A stretch of 64,000 bases of DNA from Marinomonas ushuaiensis DSM 15871. Lineage in GTDB: Bacteria; Pseudomonadota; Gammaproteobacteria; Pseudomonadales; Marinomonadaceae. The stretch lies in contig NZ_JAMB01000004.1 in assembly GCF_000521805.1 (NCBI RefSeq), positions 124,001 through 188,000 on the forward strand, read 5' to 3'. Made by a program: the position numbers and the translations under genes. Below, piece by piece: positions 17,779-24,928 of the stretch. Within the stretch, counting starts at the first letter, position 1; every line of letters starts with the position of its first letter. The notes beneath the pieces are model-generated. The model searched no databases and was not told the DNA's origin. It saw only the letters and a program-made list of their open reading frames with translations.

Positions 17779-19515
17779 ATGACAAAACACAAGGAAGCAA
17801 AAAAGGCAGGTCGAGCTGGCCGAGTCAAAACACCCGAAGCACTATTTTTAGGTGAATTAGCCAACCAGCAATCTTCAAAATATCGACTTGCTCAAGGCTT
17901 TGGCGTGTTGTTTGCAGTGTCGCTAGTGCTCCAAGCGTGGGCATTAGCCAATGTGTTTTCGGACATGGCGCTGCACCAAACGTTTTCCTTGTCACTTTTG
18001 GTTATGGGTTTATTTGCTCTGTTATTACGCGCTTTAGCAAACTTTGCTAGAGAGCGTGTCTGCACCAGCGCAAGCCGTGACATACGTTACGGTTTGCGAC
18101 GTAAACTGGTGTCGCATCTTACAAAACTGGGTCCAGCTCGGTTAAGAATAGAAGAAGATGCGGCACTTTCTACTCGTGTTTATGAACAAGTCGATGCGTT
18201 AGACGATTTCTTCAGTCGCTATAAACCACAAGTGTTTATGGTGACCCTTATTCCTTGTGTCATCTTGATGTCCGTCATATCCGTTTCTTGGATTGCCTTT
18301 TTTATCTTCATGATGACCGCACCGCTCGTTATTGTTTTTATGATATTTGTCGGCCACAAAGCCGCGCAAGCCAATCGACGCCAGTTTAGTGTCTTGGCCA
18401 TGTTATCGAATCAATTCATGGATTTGAGCCAAGGTTTAGCAGAATTAAAACGCTTAAACCGCACCGACGAAGCAAGAGAACGCTTGTCTACTAGTGCGAG
18501 TGCCTATCAAAAAACCACCATGAATGTGTTGTATTTGGCGTTTCTTTCCACTGCGACCTTAGAGTTGTTTGCTTCTTTATCCATTGCCATGATTGCCTTG
18601 TATCTTGGTTTAGGCTTGTTGGAAATTCTACCTTGGCAAGTAGGCTCGTCACCTGTCACCTTGACTCAGGCCATGTTTTTACTTTTACTCGCCCCAGAAT
18701 TTTATTTACCACTGCGACAGCTTGGCAACGATTACCACGCCAAACAAAAAGCCGAAGCCGCTGCAACGGATCTACTTGAAATAGTGAATACGCCTGTTTC
18801 AATGTCTGCACAACATCAAGCGGCTGATTCAGTCGATACGGACTCAACCGCGTCGAATCGAACACGTTTTATTAGTTTTCAAAACCTCAGTTGGAGCGAA
18901 GCAGGGCGCCATCGACTGTCTCCAATTACGGCAGAGATCGCTCAAGGTGAACGTGTTTGGCTAAGCGGTGAATCTGGCGTGGGTAAATCTAGCTTGTTAC
19001 ATCTGCTATTAGGCTTTGAAGAAAACTATCAAGGTGCATTTTTCGTTAATGGCACGCCTTTTAACGCAATGAAATTAGATGAGTGGCGCAAGAGTCTTGC
19101 TTGGTTGCCGCAAACACCTGAATGGGTCAACGGCAGTATACGTCGCAATTTATTGCTTGGTATTGAATCCCCCAGTGAAGATGTCATTCAAGCTGCCTTA
19201 GCCAAAAGCCAATGTGACGACTTCATTCAAGGCTTGCCATCGGGACTAGACACAAAAATTACTGAGCTTGGTGCTGGTTTATCTGGCGGACAAATGCAAC
19301 GACTTTCCATTACGCGGGCCTTATTGTCTAACGCGGATGTGTGGCTACTCGACGAACCTTGTTCTGGCTTAGATGAAGAAACCGCACAAGCAGTGTTGAC
19401 TACATTGGATCAGGCTTCCGAAGGCAAAACCTTACTTATCGTCAGCCACGATACCCATCCGATAGCTTGGGCCGACAAGCATTGGTCGCTTTCAACAGGA
19501 GGCTTGCATCAATGA
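17779..19515 (+). CDS. cydD: ABC transporter CydD, bd oxidase assembly
   Basis: 578 residues: a six-helix ABC exporter membrane domain (residues about 45-330), then a nucleotide-binding domain with Walker A GESGVGKSS, signature LSGGQMQR and Walker B VWLLDEPCSG. CydDC was described as a cysteine/glutathione exporter and more recently as a heme carrier; it is needed for a working bd oxidase. The stop overlaps the cydC ATG (ATGA), the usual arrangement for a heterodimer. Confidence 0.95.
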   Translation: MTKHKEAKKAGRAGRVKTPEALFLGELANQQSSKYRLAQGFGVLFAVSLVLQAWALANVFSDMALHQTFSLSLLVMGLFALLLRALANFARERVCTSASRDIRYGLRRKLVSHLTKLGPARLRIEEDAALSTRVYEQVDALDDFFSRYKPQVFMVTLIPCVILMSVISVSWIAFFIFMMTAPLVIVFMIFVGHKAAQANRRQFSVLAMLSNQFMDLSQGLAELKRLNRTDEARERLSTSASAYQKTTMNVLYLAFLSTATLELFASLSIAMIALYLGLGLLEILPWQVGSSPVTLTQAMFLLLLAPEFYLPLRQLGNDYHAKQKAEAAATDLLEIVNTPVSMSAQHQAADSVDTDSTASNRTRFISFQNLSWSEAGRHRLSPITAEIAQGERVWLSGESGVGKSSLLHLLLGFEENYQGAFFVNGTPFNAMKLDEWRKSLAWLPQTPEWVNGSIRRNLLLGIESPSEDVIQAALAKSQCDDFIQGLPSGLDTKITELGAGLSGGQMQRLSITRALLSNADVWLLDEPCSGLDEETAQAVLTTLDQASEGKTLLIVSHDTHPIAWADKHWSLSTGGLHQ

Positions 19516-21218
19516 GTCGTTCTTCTATAAATAAGAAAGCAAAACTCACACTGAAAGGACTATTACTGGCAAACCCTTGGGGTTTTGTCATACCTGTTAT
19601 TTTGGGTGTGATTGCAAGCTTAACCGGCGTTGGACTATTAGGTCTGTCTGGTTGGTTTATCTCCGCAACAGGTTTAGCGACGGCCATTGGAACAGGGCTT
19701 ACCTTCAATTATTTAACGCCCGGTGCCATAGTGCGTGGTTTGGCAATATTTCGTACTGCAGGTCGTTATGGCGAGCAAGTAACTGCCCATAATCATTTGT
19801 TAGGCTTGTTACGAATTTTGCGCCTTTGGGTATGGGATCAACGCGTTGCAAAAGATGCAGCCAACCTTCATGAACAAAGCCGAGGGGATTTACTGCAACG
19901 CCTCGTCAGCGACCTTGATCAAATCATTCGTTGGCCTTTGGTGGTGTTCTTGCCTTGGTTATACGCCTTATTAAGTTATGCCGCCGTTGCTATATTGGCC
20001 TACATCATTTTGCCAAACTTACTCTGGCCTTTGGCGATAGCCGCTGTGTGTCACGTTATTGTGATTCCTTATGTGTGCGGTCGTTTCGCTAGTCATTCTG
20101 TTCACGTTGCTCAAACGCTTGGTGTGCATCGACGCAGTCGTTTTATCAGCGTCTTCTCCGCTTTAATCACACTAACCATTCGTGGACACTGGAAAGACTA
20201 CGCAGCGCGTCTTAATCAACTAGACGATCGCCAACGAAGAATGGAAATAATCACTCAAAATGCCGTCAGTACAGGGCGCTTATTGGGTTATATCGTGACT
20301 ATCGGATTACTTTTCAGCTGCTTCTATTTGGTCAGTAATTATTCAGACGTAACACAAAGCTGGACGCTGGCGGATGGTGTTCATGGCACTTGGTTCGTCG
20401 GATTCATATTGTCTTTATTGGCGGTAAACGAATTGGTTTTACCTTTAGTACAATCCTTTGTGGCGCAAGGTCAATCACAAGTGGGCTTACGCCGATTGAA
20501 CCAGTTATCTCAAAATGTAACGCCACAAGAGTCAGTAGACCAAGTAATCACGCCTCAAAAGGCAAACCAAACACAAACCACTGTCCATACAATGGAGTTC
20601 AAACAATTTCGTGGATTCCATTCCCCAAGCAACATGGGCAACCAAGCGATTGATTTAGCCATAAAAACAAATGACACCATTTGGATCCGAGGCGAAAGTG
20701 GCTCTGGAAAATCCACCTTACTTGCCGCCATCGCAGGGGATTGTTTATCGGAAGGGGAAGCCGTAATTAACGGTGAAGAGCAATCGATCTACGACAACTC
20801 GGATTACCAATCGGCGTTAAGTTACTTGCCTCAATCACCTTATATCTTCCAACAAAGCGTCGGCGCCAACCTACGTCTTGGCAACCCAAACGCCACAGAT
20901 GAACAAATGCTCGCCGTCCTCAAAGCCGTTGCTTTGGACAGTTGGATAAACGACCTACCAAATGGATTGGCAACATTGCTTAGTTCACAAGGAAGAAACC
21001 TATCAGGCGGACAACGAAAACGTCTCGCCTTAGCGCGTCTATTGTTAAGACAATCGCCCGTTCTACTACTCGACGAACCCTTCGACGGACTAGACAAAGC
21101 CACTATCGAAGTAATCTGCCAATCGCTTCAAAACGACTACAAACCAAAGATATTAGTGTTGGTCAGTCATATTGAAAGTCGGCTTGGGGATGATTCTAGA
21201 ATCATTGAACTTTTTTAA
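19512..21218 (+). CDS. cydC: ABC transporter CydC, bd oxidase assembly
   Basis: 568 residues from the ATG at 19512, which overlaps the cydD stop. The frame opens earlier at 19467, but the extra codons lie in cydD. The membrane domain includes GLLGLSGWFISATGLAT, strongly typical of CydC; the ATPase domain has GESGSGKST, LSGGQRKR and VLLLDEPFDGLD. Partner of CydD in the inner membrane. Last gene of the operon, followed by a short GC-rich hairpin. Confidence 0.95.
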   Translation: MSRSSINKKAKLTLKGLLLANPWGFVIPVILGVIASLTGVGLLGLSGWFISATGLATAIGTGLTFNYLTPGAIVRGLAIFRTAGRYGEQVTAHNHLLGLLRILRLWVWDQRVAKDAANLHEQSRGDLLQRLVSDLDQIIRWPLVVFLPWLYALLSYAAVAILAYIILPNLLWPLAIAAVCHVIVIPYVCGRFASHSVHVAQTLGVHRRSRFISVFSALITLTIRGHWKDYAARLNQLDDRQRRMEIITQNAVSTGRLLGYIVTIGLLFSCFYLVSNYSDVTQSWTLADGVHGTWFVGFILSLLAVNELVLPLVQSFVAQGQSQVGLRRLNQLSQNVTPQESVDQVITPQKANQTQTTVHTMEFKQFRGFHSPSNMGNQAIDLAIKTNDTIWIRGESGSGKSTLLAAIAGDCLSEGEAVINGEEQSIYDNSDYQSALSYLPQSPYIFQQSVGANLRLGNPNATDEQMLAVLKAVALDSWINDLPNGLATLLSSQGRNLSGGQRKRLALARLLLRQSPVLLLDEPFDGLDKATIEVICQSLQNDYKPKILVLVSHIESRLGDDSRIIELF

Positions 21219-21255
21219 GCTACCGTTCGAATACTTTGTATCAATTAACTTTATT

Positions 21256-21281
21256 CCGCCCCGCTGGGCGGGTAACTTTTT
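21256..21281 (+). terminator. possible terminator after cydC
   Basis: CCGCCC-CGCT-GGGCGG stem, 37 bases after the cydC stop. The T run begins only after an intervening GTAAC, so the call is moderate. Confidence 0.45.
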
Positions 21282-21789
21282 GCTAGCGTCCAAAAACTGG
21301 TTTTATTAGGAAAAGCAAAAAATCGCTTTTAAGGCCTTTAACGCATTATTTCCTTTGTATACGATAAATCCAGCAATACGATCTATGTTGTAAGGCATTT
21401 AGACGATTTTCTGTCTGGCGATATATTGAGAAACACAGAAATGCCAACACCTTAGTGTCGTTCAATCACGTTCCTTGAAAAGAGCGAATCGAACTTTGAC
21501 TATAGAGCTATCAGATTACTGGTGAGTTAAGTCTCTTCCCCTTGCTTTTGAAGGGGAAGACGGAAGATGGGGTTGTGTCTGGTTCTTGTAGGGTACGATG
21601 AGCGAAGCGTGATCTGTAGCCTTATTCTCTATTGAAAACACTATTGGCAATTTTCATCAACACACGTTAAATTAAAATGCTAACGGAATGAAACAAGCAA
21701 GAAACTCATGGATGGTTCTTTTTCTTTATAAATCCTCCTTTTTTCTTCGTGAGATTTCGTTCATAAAGTTATGGTGAGCACGCTTATTT
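21282..21789. other. non-coding stretch with dispersed repeat
   Basis: About 500 bases with no credible gene. It holds one copy of a dispersed element at 21531-21575 (cttcccctt...aaggggaag then acggaagatggggtt), also found near 46.05 kb and 57.7 kb, followed by a GATGAGCGAAGCGTGATC motif. Confidence 0.5.
21531..21575. repeat. dispersed REP-like element, copy 1
   Basis: Stem-forming cttcccctt/aaggggaag followed by gacggaagatggggtt; nearly identical to 46032-46077 and related to 57691-57744. Confidence 0.6.
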
Positions 21790-21820
21790 TTTAATTTAAC
21801 TCTGACCCCAATTATTTCAT
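21790..21820 (+). repeat. left 31-bp inverted repeat around the 306-aa gene
   Basis: Begins tttaatttaactctgacccc. It matches the reverse complement of 22926-22956 at 28 of 31 positions, with the differences at positions 1, 9 and 20. Confidence 0.75.
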
Positions 21821-21903
21821 TGAATTTTATTGTAAGGATATGGAAAAAAATTTCATAAGTGATAGATTGGAATGCTTGTTTAGTTAAAATGGAGGTTAAG
21901 TAA

Positions 21904-22824
21904 ATGCGTAATGAAATAGTTGTAGGTGTATTGGTTTTTATAATTAGTGCTCCATTTGGCTATATTACAAATAGTTACTTATCTAGAGATAAGGTAACAA
22001 TAGAGAATTTAGAAATTATTCCTGTTAGCAGCAAATTTATTATTAATAAAGGCGAATTATCTAAAATTAAAAACTTTAGATATTCTGATAACTATACAAA
22101 TAATTTTAGATTTCAGAACCTTCCAGATGAGTTAAATAGTTATCAGGTATCTTGGCTTGAAAGAAACTTAATGGATAATAAAATTGATGCGGAAATTTAT
22201 TTGAAAGATATTAGATTCTCTTTGAATGTTGTTAATTCAATGCCAGAAGGATCCAAAGGACAGGAAATATTTTCTTCTATTGATTCAAGTATAATAACGC
22301 CTTCTATATATGTTGAACCAAAAGAAGTATCTAAATTAGACGTGATGAACTCATTGAGAAATAAAATATCAGCTATAGAATCTCATCTTAATGATATTGT
22401 AGTGTTGATGAGGAAAATATCAGAATTTAATGAGGTTAGAACAGGAGCGTTTAATATTGTAGCGACGCTATTAAATTCCGGTGATACAGATGGTTTAGTG
22501 AAATATAAAGGTTTAATTTCTATAAAGAATTATGGTGATCAAATACCAGTTGAAATTAAAAGAGATCAAATAAAACCTGAATTTTTTGGTTATTTTGGTG
22601 GTTTGGATAACTTTTCTTCGAAATCAAAATCGACATCTATTAGTAAACGATCGATGGTTGAATTGATTTTTTCTATTTCAGATGAAAACTATAATGATAA
22701 GTTAGTACAAGAAGTTCGAGAGCTTGTAAAGACTAAGAGGCCTCTAGATATTAATCTCAGTTTGACTGATTTTAGAAATGAAAAGATAACTTCAGAATAT
22801 TATAAGCTCTATGCAACTGATTAA
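21904..22824 (+). CDS. membrane-anchored protein of unknown function, 306 aa
   Basis: No recognised family. One N-terminal membrane anchor (residues about 5-23, VVGVLVFIISAPFGYI) followed by a soluble, presumably extracytoplasmic or cytoplasmic, domain. Residues about 150-175 look like a short coiled coil (SLRNKISAIESHLNDIVVLM), and a beta-rich part follows. GGAGG lies ten bases before the ATG. The gene is strikingly AT-rich, with AAA/ATA/TTA codons unlike its neighbours. It is the only gene inside a 31-bp inverted repeat pair (21790-22956). Together these suggest a recently acquired cassette. Function not inferred. Confidence 0.75.
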   Translation: MRNEIVVGVLVFIISAPFGYITNSYLSRDKVTIENLEIIPVSSKFIINKGELSKIKNFRYSDNYTNNFRFQNLPDELNSYQVSWLERNLMDNKIDAEIYLKDIRFSLNVVNSMPEGSKGQEIFSSIDSSIITPSIYVEPKEVSKLDVMNSLRNKISAIESHLNDIVVLMRKISEFNEVRTGAFNIVATLLNSGDTDGLVKYKGLISIKNYGDQIPVEIKRDQIKPEFFGYFGGLDNFSSKSKSTSISKRSMVELIFSISDENYNDKLVQEVRELVKTKRPLDINLSLTDFRNEKITSEYYKLYATD

Positions 22825-22834
22825 GCCAAAAATA

Positions 22835-22859
22835 ATAATTAGCGTTAGAGTAAAGTTAA
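22835..22859. repeat. degenerate internal copy of the right inverted repeat
   Basis: ataattagcgttagagtaaa differs at only a few positions from the matching part of 22931-22955, in direct orientation. A related 19-base stretch (17 of 19) occurs at 55238-55256. Confidence 0.55.
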
Positions 22860-22925
22860 AACTGGATTTCCCCCCTAATTCTTTCCTTTCTTGGTTTAGT
22901 GTCAGATTACATATTATTCCAATCC

Positions 22926-22956
22926 ATGAAATAATTAGGGTCAGAGTAAAATTAAG
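22926..22956 (-). repeat. right 31-bp inverted repeat around the 306-aa gene
   Basis: Reads atgaaataattagggtcaga onward; the reverse complement matches 21790-21820 at 28 of 31 positions. It contains the GGGTCAGAGT core often seen in dispersed repeats linked with REP-associated transposases. No target-site duplication is visible outside the pair. Confidence 0.75.
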
Positions 22957-22988
22957 TGTTTTCTACGCCAGTAAGAAATTTATAAACT

Positions 22989-23027
22989 AAAAAAAGCCTT
23001 CATTCTTTCTGATAATGAAGGTTTTTT
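22989..23027. terminator. hairpin terminator beyond the inverted-repeat unit
   Basis: Stem aaaaagccttcatt with its near complement aatgaaggtttttt and a nine-base loop. It could end transcripts from the 306-aa gene. Confidence 0.7.
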
Positions 23028-23195
23028 GTAATTTAAAACTAAGAAAAAATTTATTCAGTCTTAAACAATCTAACCTCAGTCTCACTGAACCTCGATTTAC
23101 CAATTAATCTCACGTAATGCCTGATTACGCCTCGTTTCTAGGCCTTGTGTGGTTTTTGTTTCTTGTCCAGTGAGTTTTTGATTAAAGGAAAATAA

Positions 23196-23546
23196 ATGGT
23201 TTCTACAGGTAATGAAGACCGTCTTGAGATATGGCGGGCCCTGTCAGATCTCTTTCTTGATACAGAAATAACCGATACGACTTATGAGTATATTGCTCGT
23301 ACTATTGATGAAAGTGGTCTTTCTTTAGTGGAAGCGGAGAATATTCTTTGGTACGAAGTGTATCCTGTATTGGAAAAGAACCTGAGAAGTATAACGGGTG
23401 TTTGGGATGGCTGGTCTGATGCTTGGTTATTAGAGCATTTATCAAGACGTAGCTTTGCTGGTGATGTGCGTGGTCGGTCTTCCACTAAAAAAGAGATTAA
23501 GGCGTCTTGGTTGCGAGTCCTTGACGTTCTATCTAAGGAAGAATAA
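23196..23546 (+). CDS. small conserved protein, DUF7079-like, 116 aa
   Basis: Starts MVSTGNEDRLEIWRALSDLFLDTE and contains EAENILWYEVYPVLEKNLRS and GVWDGW. I recognise this as a short bacterial family listed as DUF7079 (moderate certainty about the number), soluble and of unknown role; members are common in accessory regions and near toxin genes. AAAGGAAA precedes the ATG. Monocistronic. Confidence 0.7.
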   Translation: MVSTGNEDRLEIWRALSDLFLDTEITDTTYEYIARTIDESGLSLVEAENILWYEVYPVLEKNLRSITGVWDGWSDAWLLEHLSRRSFAGDVRGRSSTKKEIKASWLRVLDVLSKEE

Positions 23547-23725
23547 AGAAACACGCCATACTATTGCTGAAAAGCATACTAATCCGATCAGATAACTTGA
23601 TTTACCGCTTATAGAGCGCCATCTTATTATTCAACTGATTGCGCTTTTAACAAGGTCCTTTTTCAATAATGCGTTTTATCTAAGCACTTTTTAATGAATG
23701 AAGTGCTTTATCTCTGAGGTTTAAG

Positions 23726-24172
23726 ATGACTAATTCACCGATACAAATCGTTTGCCAAAGTTGTGGAACAAAGAATCGCCTGCCTAAAGCCAAGTTGAGT
23801 GATAAGCCTCTTTGTGGGAAATGTGGGAAGCCTGTGCTTTCAACACGTCCTATTGTGGGAAGTGATGCAAATTTCAAACGTTATATTAACGACAATGCTT
23901 TGCCTGTGGTTGTCGACTTTTGGGCGTCATGGTGTGGGCCGTGTCAGCAATTTGCGCCTATTTTCGAGCAAGTCGCAGGGGAGATGTCCACTCAAGCGTG
24001 TTTTGTGAAGTTAGATACTGAGCAGAATCAAAATACGGCAGGTGGCTATAATATTCGTTCCATTCCGACTCTGATGATATTTCATCATGGTAAAGAGGTG
24101 GCTCGTCTGTCCGGTGCTTTACCTAAGGCACAATTTAAACAATGGTTGGCTCAGAATTTACCCACTGTATAA
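23726..24172 (+). CDS. trxC: thioredoxin 2 (zinc-containing)
   Basis: 148 residues, close to the E. coli TrxC length. The N-terminal zinc module has two CxxC pairs (Cys10/13, Cys30/33); the thioredoxin fold follows with the redox pair Cys70-Gly-Pro-Cys73 in FWASWCGPC and the cis-proline segment RSIPTLMIF. A cytoplasmic disulfide reductase, induced by oxidative stress in E. coli. Single gene ended by a strong hairpin. Confidence 0.95.
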   Translation: MTNSPIQIVCQSCGTKNRLPKAKLSDKPLCGKCGKPVLSTRPIVGSDANFKRYINDNALPVVVDFWASWCGPCQQFAPIFEQVAGEMSTQACFVKLDTEQNQNTAGGYNIRSIPTLMIFHHGKEVARLSGALPKAQFKQWLAQNLPTV

Positions 24173-24178
24173 AGCCTT

Positions 24179-24205
24179 TCTGAGTTCTGAGTTCTGAGTT
24201 CTGAG
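24179..24205. repeat. short tandem repeat of a 7-mer
   Basis: Three to four adjoining copies of TTCTGAG just after trxC; possible slippage site, no coding effect. Confidence 0.7.
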
Positions 24206-24228
24206 CTTTGGGCGAATAGCATGTCATA

Positions 24229-24270
24229 AAAAAAACCAGCGTAAAATTTAATTTTACGCTGGTCTTTTTT
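24229..24270. terminator. terminator between trxC and the YdcH-like gene
   Basis: A 13-bp stem (accagcgtaaaat) with a TTAA loop, A run before and T run after. It serves the convergent pair. Confidence 0.88.
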
Positions 24271-24340
24271 GCTTCGATCCTAACTGATCGGCTGTATGTC
24301 GTCGCACTTATTATCTGAATTTAGGTATTTATTGAGCCAT

Positions 24341-24598
24341 TTAGGCTTTTACTGCAGCCGTAGACGCCTTGATATAATCTTGAATCGTGTCTTTCAGTTG
24401 TAGGCGTTGTTTCTTTAACAGTTCTTCTTCTGCTGTCGTAGATGGAGTGATTTCTTGCTCCATTTTCTCTACTTCTTTTGTTAAGTGGTTGTATTCGTCA
24501 TAGAGTTTTTTGAAGTGGGCGTCTTCCATTTTTAAATGATGGATCTCTTCTTTAAACTCTGGAAATTCGTTAATCAAACTATGGTCTTCGATTGGCAT
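24341..24598 (-). CDS. YdcH family (DUF465) protein, 85 aa
   Basis: Small helical, coiled-coil-like protein starting MPIEDHSLINEFPEFKEEIH with HFKKLYDEYNHLTKEVEKME, the hallmark of the YdcH/DUF465 family. AGGAGG lies seven bases before the ATG. Cytoplasmic, function unknown. Confidence 0.88.
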   Translation of the reverse strand: MPIEDHSLINEFPEFKEEIHHLKMEDAHFKKLYDEYNHLTKEVEKMEQEITPSTTAEEELLKKQRLQLKDTIQDYIKASTAAVKA

Positions 24599-24851
24599 GA
24601 TAGCCTCCTGTCTTTGTTTGCTTTCATATTAGATTAGCCTAATTCGGCTTATCTTTTCTTGATGCTAGTCAGGTTTTCTTTGTCTACCGGCGGTTTTAAC
24701 CCTTCTTTTTAAGTAGATGATCTATATCCCCATACTACTATCAATGGTTCGATATAGAGGGGTTTCAATGATAGATTTTAAGTTTGTGAGATGTTCCATG
24801 TTTTTTGAATTTTTATGGGTGATAGAGGGCGTTTGTTGCCGGAGTATTGAC

Positions 24852-24886
24852 AAAAAAGCCGCGATAACTTTTATCGCGGCTTTTTG
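24852..24886. terminator. terminator after the DUF748 gene
   Basis: Stem aaaaaagccgcgataa with its complement and flanking A/T runs, 43 bases past the stop at 24929 on the minus strand. The rest of 24599-24928 shows no gene. Confidence 0.85.
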
Positions 24887-24928
24887 ATTTTGAGGCATTA
24901 GGTGTTTATGCCATAACTTGAAGATAGC

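Noticed and set aside
21790..22956. Calling the inverted-repeat unit an insertion sequence
   Set aside because: The only gene inside shows no transposase motif and no target-site duplication is visible, so only a cassette-like unit is claimed.
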